From: a virus
Direction: 5' to 3' (one strand)
IMG/VR virus record: IMGVR_UViG_3300042922_000089
Coordinates: 1-26,177 of that record
DNA length: 26,177 nucleotides
Shown here piece by piece: positions 1 to 7,100 of this stretch. The notes under the pieces were generated by a model that had not been told where the DNA came from, did not search any database, and saw nothing but the letters and a program-made list of their open reading frames with translations. How positions within the stretch are numbered: position 1 is the first letter of the stretch; every line of letters starts with the position of its first letter. Position numbers and translations under genes: made by a program.

Positions 1-113
1 GTACTCGTAGACTTGAGATTAACTGCAACTGCCAATTCTCGTACAGACGGTGGATAGCCCTTCTCTTTGGTCAAATTTTCAATTGCATCTATGATCATTT
101 CTCTTCTTTTCAT
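1..113 (-). CDS. lexA: LexA-type repressor, N-terminal fragment (cut by window edge)
   Basis: Only the first 37 or so residues are present; the gene runs off the left edge. The visible part is a LexA winged-helix DNA-binding domain with the signature GYPPSVRELAVAVNLKSTST, in which the recognition helix ends in the conserved S-T-S-T. LexA proteins bind SOS boxes and are self-cleaved on RecA activation. The start at 113 has GAGGTG six bases upstream; an in-frame ATG at 119 would sit directly on that site and is less likely. A LexA box (139-152) lies inside its putative promoter, so it is probably autoregulated. Whether this is the host lexA or a short phage-encoded paralogue cannot be told without the C-terminal peptidase half. 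Confidence 0.8.
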   Translation of the reverse strand, partial: MKRREMIIDAIENLTKEKGYPPSVRELAVAVNLKSTS

Positions 114-131
114 CTTCATCACCTCACATTT

Positions 132-160
132 ATTATATCGAACATATGTACTAATTACCA
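132..160 (-). promoter_or_regulatory. Promoter of the LexA-type gene with an embedded LexA box
   Basis: On the minus strand a TATAAT (137-132) is preceded at 17 bp by a weak TGGTAA (160-155). Between them lies CGAACATATGTACT (139-152), matching 12 of 14 positions of the Gram-positive SOS box CGAACATATGTTCG. An operator between -35 and -10 is the usual place for LexA autorepression. Confidence 0.65.
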
Positions 161-161
161 G

Positions 162-190
162 TATTAAAAGAACGTTCGTTCGTGTATAAT
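162..190 (+). promoter_or_regulatory. SOS promoter of the divergent gene, with second LexA box
   Basis: A perfect TATAAT at 185-190 drives the plus-strand gene. The LexA box AGAACGTTCGTTCG (169-182) matches 12 of 14 positions of the SOS consensus and overlaps the spacer just upstream of the -10. The -35 (162-167, TATTAA) is weak. The arrangement predicts repression until DNA damage. Confidence 0.6.
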
Positions 191-209
191 ATTGGCAGAG
201 GTGAACGTT

Positions 210-590
210 ATGATGGAGAAATATTTACCGCCATCCGAACTGCTAGCTGAAGAACGTCAAATCATCACTGAATACATGCTGTTACCATATATAAGACGCG
301 CCTTAGAGGTCGATCGCAAAGCCATCTTTGCATCTGGGCTTAAATTTAAAAACCACTATGTAGCACAATTAAACGATGCAATAAGCAAAGTGACAAAGGA
401 TATACAGCTAAACAAAAAAGAAGTATTCGACAATCATATAAGGCTTACACGCAAAAGTTGGCTTGAGTATGACGTCTACACGCGTGGACGACTGTTTGAA
501 TTTGTTTACCATAAGAGCATCGCTATAGATTGGATACAGCAGCGTGTTACGGATTATTTTCCACAGGAACCAGATGTTTATTTACAATGA
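210..590 (+). CDS. SOS-controlled protein of unknown function (126 aa)
   Basis: This is the only convincing plus-strand gene in the window. The start at 210 is chosen because AGAGGTG (197-203) lies six to seven bases upstream; the longer reading from a TTG at 192 would include that site. The product is soluble and mostly helical, with an opening MEKYLPPSELLAEERQ, many charged and aromatic residues, no signal peptide and no membrane segment. I do not recognise a family. Its promoter carries a LexA box and is divergent from a LexA-type gene, so it is probably induced by DNA damage. It could be a host damage-response gene or a prophage gene switched on together with induction. Its stop codon abuts the U-tract of the converging RNA unit at 590-836. 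Confidence 0.75.
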   Translation: MMEKYLPPSELLAEERQIITEYMLLPYIRRALEVDRKAIFASGLKFKNHYVAQLNDAISKVTKDIQLNKKEVFDNHIRLTRKSWLEYDVYTRGRLFEFVYHKSIAIDWIQQRVTDYFPQEPDVYLQ

Positions 591-618
591 AAAAGGAGAC
601 TGCGAATTCGCAGTCTCC
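590..618 (-). terminator. Intrinsic terminator of the minus-strand RNA unit
   Basis: A perfect 24-base palindrome (595-618, arms of 12, centred on GCGAATTCGC) is followed on the minus strand by TTTTT (594-590). On the plus strand no comparable T-run follows, so it serves mainly the minus-strand transcript, although it also sits just after the plus-strand stop codon. Confidence 0.75.
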
Positions 619-747
619 CTTACATAAATTTATGAATCAGGCAAGGATTTGCACCTTGCATACAAACTTTGCTTTTTGGGCCAACTGCCCTGCCTCCTTT
701 GTTTGCATAATGGAGTTAACGCGTTACCTATTCCACCACTGATTCAA

Positions 748-771
748 CGACCGGGCTATCCCCGATCCCTA
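748..771 (-). repeat. 24-nt repeated hairpin, copy 1
   Basis: The 24 bases starting CGACCGGGCTATCCCC on the plus strand are identical at 23634-23657, in the same orientation. On the minus strand they fold as GATCGGG, loop GATAG, CCCGGTC, a 7-bp stem with one G-U pair. On the plus strand that pair is a C-A mismatch, so the functional molecule is probably the minus-strand RNA. Here it lies near the 5' end of the putative ncRNA. Confidence 0.7.
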
Positions 772-830
772 CGTGTCCCCTATACATCTTCAAATGAGTT
801 AGCAGAAAACACTAAGATATCTATATATTT

Positions 831-839
831 ATTATACCA
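831..839 (-). promoter_or_regulatory. Extended -10 promoter for the candidate ncRNA
   Basis: The minus strand reads TGGTATAAT (839-831), a consensus extended -10 (TGnTATAAT) with no good -35. A perfect hairpin, CCCGGC-ATA-GCCGGG (847-861), sits where a -35 or operator would be; it has no U-tract and could be an operator. A start near 824 is predicted. Confidence 0.45.
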
Positions 840-896
840 TATGTATCCCGGCATAGCCGGGCATGAATCATTATGTCTTAATTATGCTTTAGACAA

Positions 897-1163
897 TTAC
901 TTATCAAACTTTTTGTTGTAAAACTTCTTATAAGCATCGAAGTAATATTCTTCATTGTCACCATTATAAGTAACTTCGTAATACATTCCATCCGGAAGTG
1001 GAGTACTTAGAAGCGCCTTGGCATTCTGAAGAGTTTTCGCAAACCAAACTACATAGGCATCTTCAGGAGCGATTGGCTTTGTTAAATCCGATTTATCAAG
1101 ATGCTCATTGGTATACTCAGCAACCATCGCTTTAGCTTTGGAAATAAACTCAGGATCATACAT
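897..1163 (-). CDS. DUF6275 family phage protein
   Basis: A small soluble protein of 88 residues that resembles the phage family DUF6275: an N-terminal FISKAKAMVAEYTNEHLDKSD segment, then VVWFAKTLQNAKALLST and DGMYYEVTYNGD. The function of the family is unknown. It is the last protein gene of the late operon, and its ATG overlaps the holin stop codon by one base (TAATG), so its translation is probably coupled to that of the holin. Its location beyond holin and endolysin suggests a late or lysis-associated role, but nothing in the sequence shows activity. Confidence 0.8.
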   Translation of the reverse strand: MYDPEFISKAKAMVAEYTNEHLDKSDLTKPIAPEDAYVVWFAKTLQNAKALLSTPLPDGMYYEVTYNGDNEEYYFDAYKKFYNKKFDK

Positions 1164-1516
1164 TATTTATCACCCTCCTCAATCTGTTTTTCTACATTCT
1201 CAATAACCTTTGGCAATTCAGCGTGTAATTCAGTTACCGCAGCTTCGATGTATGCTCTAAGTCTCTTACTGCTAATAAAATAAAATAGCCTTTTTACAGC
1301 GTAATCAGACAGAACATCAACGACATAAGCGAATTTCTCATCTCCTTTACCACTTCCTTGAAAAAGACTTTCCGCTGCTTTAACAAGGAATGCTGCCTTT
1401 GATTTCATCAACTTGTCAATCAAGAACGGCATGCCTACATTCAATGCATACAGAACGATGGCTGGAATCAGTACTTTTACAGCTGGATCAACCACAGAAT
1501 TTAGAAAATTTTGCAT
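1163..1516 (-). CDS. Holin, LLH family
   Basis: A 117-residue protein with one N-terminal hydrophobic segment (about residues 10-32, VDPAVKVLIPAIVLYALNVG and following) and a long charged helical C-terminal part ending KVIENVEKQIEEGDK. This fits the LLH holins of lactobacillus phages. Holins make timed lesions in the cytoplasmic membrane and release or activate the endolysin. The start is preceded by GAGGTGAT. It lies 11 bases after the endolysin gene, so the order here is endolysin then holin. Because the endolysin has its own signal peptide, this holin may trigger activation by depolarisation rather than act as an export pore (inference). Confidence 0.85.
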   Translation of the reverse strand: MQNFLNSVVDPAVKVLIPAIVLYALNVGMPFLIDKLMKSKAAFLVKAAESLFQGSGKGDEKFAYVVDVLSDYAVKRLFYFISSKRLRAYIEAAVTELHAELPKVIENVEKQIEEGDK

Positions 1517-1527
1517 CGATTATCACC

Positions 1528-2877
1528 TCAATATTTTAGTTTCTGCCCCGGATAAATTACATCCGAGTGCAGTTTATTTTTGCTATTGATAGCCTTCACG
1601 GCCGTTTTCTTCGCCTTGGCAATCGACCATAAACTATCGCCACGTTTGACAGTATAAGTTTTAGTAGATGCCTTTTTGACTGTCTTTTTAGCGGTCGAAA
1701 CGCTAGATACATAGCTTTTGTTTGCAGTTAAATAAAAGCCACTGGCTACCTTGAGACGTGGCGTACCGGCTTTGCTGTACTTGATTGACTTAACCGTAAA
1801 CACAGTGCCCTTTTTGTAGTAGCGAAGTCTGCTCGTAAACTCTACGGAGCGATACAAGCCCGCTGTGCGCGTCAGTTTGACCTTTTTGACACTCGTGTAG
1901 TAATGCTGTTTGATCAGGTCAGATGCTTTAACCTTTGCCGGTTTAATACCTGCTTTAAGCTTGGCAAGTAGAGCAATGTTTTGTGCAGCGGTGCCTTTGT
2001 ATCCAGTGATGCCGTACTGCTTGGCTATCTTCTCACGCGCGCTATACGACCATGCCTTTCCTTTGGATTTTAGATAGTTTACTAGACTTACATTGCCAAT
2101 CTTACCGACCTTGGAACTGACGGCACCCGTATACTTGCCTGCATAGTCGATGTTGACATCAAAATACTTATTGGCGCCGTTGACCGTGTAAACGTAGCTG
2201 CTCGACCATTGGTGAGAGCCACGATTGTTGCCCGGATCTAATACCGTTTTTCCGTCTGATGCATACCTAGCTAACCACGGCTGCTTATTGTCCAGTTTTG
2301 ATGCGACAAGCCGGTTCTCATAAAATGATTTGCCTGTGTAAATGTCGGTGCGATCGTATCCCAGACTGTGCATTTCGGCGAGGAACGCATTGACGTACGA
2401 CGTCAATTTGTACTTATCCTTGGTAAGTGACTGTTCCTCAATATCCAATACCGCATAGCCATCTTTGGTCTTGCTAAATCCGTTCGCCTGAAGGTTTTTA
2501 TCAAACCACTTGGCTTCTGCTCGTGCATCAGATACGCTCGTCAAACGCCCATAATGATAAGCGGACACACGCAATCCCGCAGCGCGTGCATTGGCGATAT
2601 TGACGTTTGCAGATGGGTCTCGGTAATCGTTGTCGTCCGATACTTTAAATGCCGCACCGTCAGTACCTGCGCGTTTGATCGTTTGAAAATAGCTGATTGG
2701 CAGGCCGTCTTTCGCTTGGTAATGGCTAGCGTCGATAAAATCTACTCGTCCCGTTTCTGCCTGTGCCGGTGCAACAAAAGAGAGCACCAACACAATCGTT
2801 AGCGCTCCTGCAATAAGTCCATCTATTAATCTTTTCAAAATTGATCGCTTCCTTTTATGATATTTTCCAAATTTCAT
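1528..2877 (-). CDS. Secreted endolysin: GH25 muramidase + wall repeats + LysM
   Basis: 449 residues. The start at 2877 is chosen because GAGGTG lies just upstream; a longer reading from 2907 would cover that site. Residues 1-40 form a signal peptide: a very basic N-terminus, a hydrophobic core and APAQA before the likely cut after A40. The GH25 domain (about 45-245) shows VDFIDAS with D49, and VLDIEE with D145 and E147. GH25 enzymes cleave the N-acetylmuramic acid beta-1,4 bond of peptidoglycan. Residues ~258-311 resemble a lysozyme cell-wall-binding repeat (VNYLKSKGK...GTAAQNIALLAKL). Residues ~328-394 resemble DUF5776. A LysM (406-449, TYTVKRGDSLWSIAKAKK) ends the protein. A secreted endolysin implies Sec export and control of its activity by the holin. 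Confidence 0.93.
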   Translation of the reverse strand: MKFGKYHKRKRSILKRLIDGLIAGALTIVLVLSFVAPAQAETGRVDFIDASHYQAKDGLPISYFQTIKRAGTDGAAFKVSDDNDYRDPSANVNIANARAAGLRVSAYHYGRLTSVSDARAEAKWFDKNLQANGFSKTKDGYAVLDIEEQSLTKDKYKLTSYVNAFLAEMHSLGYDRTDIYTGKSFYENRLVASKLDNKQPWLARYASDGKTVLDPGNNRGSHQWSSSYVYTVNGANKYFDVNIDYAGKYTGAVSSKVGKIGNVSLVNYLKSKGKAWSYSAREKIAKQYGITGYKGTAAQNIALLAKLKAGIKPAKVKASDLIKQHYYTSVKKVKLTRTAGLYRSVEFTSRLRYYKKGTVFTVKSIKYSKAGTPRLKVASGFYLTANKSYVSSVSTAKKTVKKASTKTYTVKRGDSLWSIAKAKKTAVKAINSKNKLHSDVIYPGQKLKY

Positions 2878-2900
2878 AGTTTCACCTCCCCTCAAAATTA

Positions 2901-2930
2901 TGTACAAAAAGAGCGCCCCGGAGGACGCTT
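2901..2930 (-). terminator. Intra-operon terminator before the endolysin
   Basis: The minus strand folds as AGCGTCC, loop TCCG, GGGCGCT followed by CTTTTTG. The stem is 7 bp, including one G-U that would be a C-A mismatch on the other strand. It begins at the stop codon of the XhlA-like gene and ends about 20 bases before the endolysin ribosome binding site. Confidence 0.7.
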
Positions 2931-3147
2931 ATGATATGTGGATACTCGCAAAGATAAGGCCAACAATGCCGGATACTACGGCCGTTATGATACCACCAAT
3001 CACCAGCCGCAAAATCCATGTTGTGTTGTCTTTTATGTCTTTTAAATCTTCCTTGATGTCTTTTATATCCGTCTCCGCAACGGCCATTCGTTTTTCGATA
3101 TCTCCGACCTTTATTTCCAGCCGGTCAATGCGTTCGCTGTCCTGCAT
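2929..3147 (-). CDS. XhlA-like small membrane protein of the lysis cassette
   Basis: 72 residues: a heptad-like charged coiled coil (residues 1-45, DRLEIKVGDIEKRMAVAETD and IKDIKEDLKDIKDN) followed by a single transmembrane helix (about 47-68, ILRLVIGGIITAVVSGIVGL). This is the layout of haemolysin XhlA-family proteins, which sit beside holin and endolysin genes in PBSX-like phages and act at the membrane in lysis. GGTGAGGGA precedes the ATG. With the LLH holin downstream, the cassette has two candidate membrane proteins, so this one may be an auxiliary holin or antiholin. No second membrane segment is present. Confidence 0.8.
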   Translation of the reverse strand: MQDSERIDRLEIKVGDIEKRMAVAETDIKDIKEDLKDIKDNTTWILRLVIGGIITAVVSGIVGLIFASIHIS

Positions 3148-3162
3148 TCCCTCACCGCCCTA

Positions 3163-3387
3163 TTATGCTTGTGTACCGCCTGCCAATGTTTCTACCGCTG
3201 GTGCGATCAGTGCATTAATCTGCTCCACATTGCCGCCTGCAGCTGTAAACTGTTCCATTGTGATCTTGACGCTGCCGTTGAGATATTCGCCGGTTGTGTC
3301 GTTTCTGCCGTTAAATTGGAGCAAGAAACCTGTGATGTTGCGTTGTGCGTCGTATTGCGCGTTTAAACCCGTAAATTGATAGTTCAT
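3163..3387 (-). CDS. Small phage protein of unknown function (74 aa)
   Basis: The start at 3387 follows GAGGAGG; an in-frame extension to 3456 overlaps the upstream gene and lacks a site. The product is soluble, with a probable beta-rich N-terminal half (MNYQFTGLNAQYDAQ, FLLQFNGRN, GSVKITMEQF) and an Ala/Gly-rich tail. I do not recognise a function. It lies between the tail-tip gene and the lysis cassette, where many Gram-positive phages carry small structural or accessory proteins. Its ATG overlaps the stop of the upstream small membrane protein (ATGA). Confidence 0.75.
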   Translation of the reverse strand: MNYQFTGLNAQYDAQRNITGFLLQFNGRNDTTGEYLNGSVKITMEQFTAAGGNVEQINALIAPAVETLAGGTQA

Positions 3388-3515
3388 GAGTGATTCCTCC
3401 TCGAAATTATATAAATTAAAAAGCCCACCACAGAAATGATGAGCCATACATACCAATATTTGATTAGCAACTCTCGATCTGTCATGTGAATGTAGTCATG
3501 TAAGAATTCAATCAT
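3384..3515 (-). CDS. Small single-pass membrane protein (43 aa)
   Basis: One helix-forming N-terminal segment (MIEFLHDYIHMTDRELLIK) and one transmembrane helix (about residues 20-38, YWYVWLIISVVGFLIYIIS) ending in RRNHS, which suggests the C-terminus is inside. The start at 3515 is chosen for AGGA eight bases upstream; ATGs at 3521 and 3524 are possible. The terminator at 3541-3573 lies just before it, and its stop overlaps the next gene (ATGA). Given the lysis context it could be a holin-like or regulatory membrane protein, but this is only position-based. Confidence 0.55.
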   Translation of the reverse strand: MIEFLHDYIHMTDRELLIKYWYVWLIISVVGFLIYIISRRNHS

Positions 3516-3537
3516 AGGCATCATCCTAAAATTTTGT

Positions 3538-3573
3538 ATTAAAAAAGCACCTTGTTTATTTGCCAAGTGCTTT
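3538..3573 (-). terminator. Intra-operon terminator with stop codon in its loop
   Basis: On the minus strand 573-565 pairs with 552-544 (9 bp, core AAAGCACTT with AGGTGCTTT, one G-U), followed by a T-run. The TAA of the 30-residue upstream gene (3558-3556) lies in the 12-nt loop. Confidence 0.7.
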
Positions 3574-3648
3574 GTTTGCTTCTTTTTGCGCCTGTTCTGC
3601 CGAAGTCTGCGCTTCATTTGCTATTCGTATCGCTTCTTCTGCGCTCAT
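3556..3648 (-). CDS. Tiny coiled-coil protein (30 aa)
   Basis: Thirty residues, opening MSAEEAIRIANEAQTSAEQA, with an Ala/Glu/Gln pattern that should form one amphipathic helix. The start has GGTGAGAAGG immediately upstream, and codon choice matches the neighbours, so translation is likely. It lies directly downstream of the DUF1617 gene, a position where XkdX-like mini-proteins occur in related phages. There is no recognisable family. The stop codon is inside a terminator loop. Confidence 0.6.
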   Translation of the reverse strand: MSAEEAIRIANEAQTSAEQAQKEANKALGK

Positions 3649-3668
3649 CCTTCTCACCACCTCTCAAA

Positions 3669-3694
3669 CAAAATAAAACGCCTTACTTGGCGCT
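3669..3694 (-). terminator. Intra-operon terminator with stop codon in its loop
   Basis: The minus strand reads AGCGCC, loop AAGTAA, GGCGTT, then TTATTTTG: a 6-bp stem with one pair that is G-U only in this direction. The TAA of the DUF1617 gene is in the loop. It is weaker than the other terminators listed. Confidence 0.5.
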
Positions 3695-4126
3695 CTCTTT
3701 CTTCGCTTCGTCAGCCGCTTCAAACTGATCGAGCAGGTAATCATAAGCATCGGCATCCTGATTGCTCAATTCCTTATCCAAGCTATCAAGTACCTTGTGC
3801 ACCGTCTGCATGGCGGTTTCTTTTTCTGCACCTGCAATCACAACCTTCTCCTTATAAAGCTCGTTCTTCACTTTTTCGAAATGACTAAGATCTTTCACAT
3901 CTAGTGTTTTGACCCCGTTTTTAATAAATGTTTTCGGTTCTCCTTTTTCGTCTAGATTGCATTCCTCCTTTCGCAGCTGTTTTTCATCCTCAATGAACTC
4001 GTTAAATTTTTCTTGCAGCATTCGTACAAACTTACTGCGGTGCCGTGATTGCTTTCCTTTAAGTGATAGTCCATAAAGTAGATTAATAGCCGGTGCCAGT
4101 TTCTGATTTTCAATTTTGATTTCCAT
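3683..4126 (-). CDS. DUF1617 family phage protein
   Basis: 147 residues, highly charged and helical. The N-terminal pattern (IKIENQKLAPAINLLYGLSL then KGKQSRHRSKFVRMLQEKF) fits phage family DUF1617, found next to tail-tip genes in many Gram-positive siphoviruses. Its function is unknown; a tail or baseplate accessory role is guessed from position. Its ATG shares one base with the stop of the tail-tip gene (TAATG). It ends in a terminator hairpin. Confidence 0.8.
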   Translation of the reverse strand: MEIKIENQKLAPAINLLYGLSLKGKQSRHRSKFVRMLQEKFNEFIEDEKQLRKEECNLDEKGEPKTFIKNGVKTLDVKDLSHFEKVKNELYKEKVVIAGAEKETAMQTVHKVLDSLDKELSNQDADAYDYLLDQFEAADEAKKESAK

Positions 4127-7100
4127 TATGCTGCAGCTCCTTCGAGTAGTGAGATTCGAGATTCTAGTTCTGCGATTTTTAAAACGTCTTGCTGATGTAG
4201 AGCTGTGAGTTCCTGTATTGCCTTCAATCCGATAAACGTTGAACTGTAAAGATTTACTCCCTGATCAGCGAAGTCTTTAAAATCATCAGGTAGGCTATAG
4301 CCATCACCGATAATACCACCATATACAAATTTTGCCCGACCATCTGCGACGTCTTTTTTGTATTTAAACTTATAGATGTCGAGCGAATTAACCAGGGACA
4401 ATCCAATATTATCGTCAAGCGCTGTGATGTCCTGCTTTAGCTCAACCCGCGAGGTATTAACAAAGTTTGCAGCATATGCCCAACCGCCAGCCATAACATC
4501 GTCTGTAACATTAAGATTTTTATGACCAGAGCCATCGACTCCTAAATACATTCCGATTCCATAGCCACCAGTTACAAAATCTAATCCGCTTAGTTGGTTT
4601 CCTCTTATATTTGCTCCTCCTAAGTTCCAATAAACTCCTTGGTCACTTTCTATGTGCATGTTGTTGTCAATATTTATATCCGCTCCACCGCCGATAAACA
4701 CATTTGACGGCGTCACACGGATGCGATAAACGCCGTTTGATCGCCATTCTGAAATCCCGTTGGCTGTCCAGTACAAACCAGAATCCTTCTCATCATCCGC
4801 CGGGAAGATAAAACTATTTGCATAACATGCTTTGTCCGTATATAGCCCCGTAAAGAGCGCATCGATATAGGTATGTGAGCCATCCGAAGGATGAAAATCA
4901 ACCCCATGATCAGACATTTCTGCTACATTTTTAATATTGTTTGTCGTGTTATCATACGATTTTAATTCCATAACGCCGGCGTGTGCCCATGACCAGTAGG
5001 TAATCGAGTGGCCATCTGGATTTGTGCTACTCGTTGCACTGCTAACTGTAGATGTGTAGATTCCATCAGATGTAGCGCGAAGTACATGCGCGTAAGGATC
5101 ATTTTCGGTATCAATAATTAGCGGAAACTGTGCACCACTTGGTGAAATCACTAGCTTAGCGACATAACCTGAACTATCTACCCCATAGGTTGTATAGGTT
5201 GAAGCAGTGATATTTCCGGCCGTCACTGCACCGAGGTTAGCGCTGATTGCCGCTAAATTCGCTACGTCAAGCTTTTGAACAGTGATTGACTTTGCACCGA
5301 TACGGTTAGCATCCAAAGTTCCCGTCGTCGCCTTACCAATGTCGATCGATGCGATCATAGCGTTTGTGATCACAGCGTTATCGATCGTCGTCTGTCCGGT
5401 GATGTGCGTTTTGCTTCCGTCAATCAATATGCCCTCAGTAGAAATGTTAATCTGATGCACCACATCATTTTTGACGACACGAGCATTGATATCATTGGAC
5501 AACTGGGACACCTTACTGTTGTATACGTCCGTGCCTACTTTGCCATCGATACTCGACTGCAAGGATGTTGCTGTCTGCGTGACAAGAGACTTTGTCGCAT
5601 AATCCTGCTGAACAGTTGTTTGAAATCCTGACAGAGTTTGAGACAAGCTTGTAAATTGTAATACAGTAGCCATGTCAAAAGAGGCATTTGACCAATCCGT
5701 ACATTTATTCCCTGTTTCTGCTTTTATCTTAGACATTGAAAAACTAAATGGTTTTGTTTGGTCTTGAGCATAAACAGTTAAAGTAAATCTAACAATTGAT
5801 GTACTACTTTCCCCTTCCAAAAATGAAGGTGTCCTCTCATTGAGATCGCCAATTCCATTTAATCCCCCCCATCCAGATTGCCATCTGCTAATTGTCAAAG
5901 CCGCTCGGCAATTAGTATAAGACGAATTAAAGGATTGCCAGATATATTGATTATCTTGCATAAATGTATATAAATCAGCAGCACCTATATTTACCCGAAT
6001 AAATCCAGTATTACCAGCGTTCGCCGGAGTCGCGCTTCCTGCAAATCCATTTGAATCGCAGGAAAATGACCCTGACGAGCAGTTAAACATTCCCGCGTTT
6101 TGATAGTTTGCATCATTTGTAACCCACCCCTCAGAAAAATCACTATTCGGAATTAGATTCGTTCCACCAACTTGTAAATTGTTCAGGTTCGTCTGCACAC
6201 TACTTATCTGACTCGTCAAACTACTACTCGTAGCCGTCAATGCCGTCTGTGTCGCATACTTCGCATCAGCATCTTGAGATGTGATCCTTGCCGCAATCTG
6301 ATTCGCCTGCGTGGTCAGCGTGGCAGACATAGTTGATACTTGACCAGTCAGCGCATTGACTGTTGAACTGTCCGCCTTTTGCGTGATGGCTTGAGCGTTG
6401 GCAGTAATCTGCGCGCCTTGACTACTGACCGTCTGATTGATCGTGTCCACATAATCTTTATTGGCTTTTAGTGCGACGTCCGATTGATTCTGGGTGATTA
6501 ATGTCGCTTGGCTAGAGACCGTGCCGGCAAGTGTATTAAACAAGTCTTGGCTGACTTTTTGAGTTAGTGTACCGTTGATGTTGCCGATTTGGACTTGAAC
6601 ATCTTCAGGTGCGGGAGACCAAGCTGTCGGCTTATTACCATTTTCCAATTTAGGTAGTGATGCATAAACAGTGTAAGAAACATCTGAACTGGTTCCTCCG
6701 ACCCCAACAATAGCTATTATGGAACTTAATGACGATGTAAATGTGTAAGAAAAATATGACCACGAATCTCTTACTTCAATAAATGAAAGGTGAGGATTAA
6801 TCCATGATCCACTGTTAGATTCATATACCCCTACTCTTAAAGTATTACTTCCAGTTGGAACAGAAGAATCAGCATAAACATAACCCGATATTGTGTATTC
6901 TTGTCCCACTTTAACAGTTAGACTCTGAGTGATATAAGCATAATTCTGACCCAATTTTTGCACTGCCTTAAGAATTCCATAATTAGGGTCAGGTCTTGAT
7001 GAATATGACGCATCTGAAGAAGTTCCCAATGTAATACTAGAACCATGAGACCCGGCCCAATTATAGGTTCCATTAGAAAACCCACTATTCAGTAAAAGAT

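Larger units (their letters stand above)
590..824 (-). ncRNA. Candidate phage ncRNA with tRNA-like fold
   Basis: About 235 bases without a credible gene lie between an extended -10 (831-836) and a strong terminator (618-590). In the RNA sense the unit holds a hairpin at 771-748, repeated in the ArpU-terminase interval, and then a 114-nt closed structure (746-633). The ends of that structure, TGAATCAG and CTGATTCA, pair perfectly over 8 bp. Next to the 3' strand is a T-arm-like hairpin, a 6-bp GCAAGG/CCTTGC stem with the 7-nt loop TGCAAAT. The 5' side holds GTGGAATAGGTAACGC, which resembles the D-arm of Leu-type tRNAs. No normal 7-nt anticodon loop is found: CTCC/GGAG closes a 14-nt loop, followed by a GGGC/GCCC hairpin. 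The element is also ~30 nt longer than a class II tRNA and lacks an encoded CCA. Seen: the pairings and the transcription signals. Inferred: that it is expressed as an RNA. Confidence 0.45.

Noticed and set aside
633-746. An ordinary tRNA gene
   Set aside because: The acceptor- and T-arm-like stems are good, but no 5-bp anticodon stem with a 7-nt loop can be built, it is too long and no CCA is encoded. It is kept only as tRNA-like.
748-771. The 24-nt repeat pair as attL/attR
   Set aside because: The second copy is between ArpU and terminase, inside the late module, so it cannot bound the integrated prophage. A directional RNA hairpin explains it better.
2900-3379. 159-residue plus-strand frame opposite the XhlA-like and 74-residue genes
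   Set aside because: It is antisense to two well-supported small genes with good ribosome binding sites, includes a terminator hairpin and has no site of its own.
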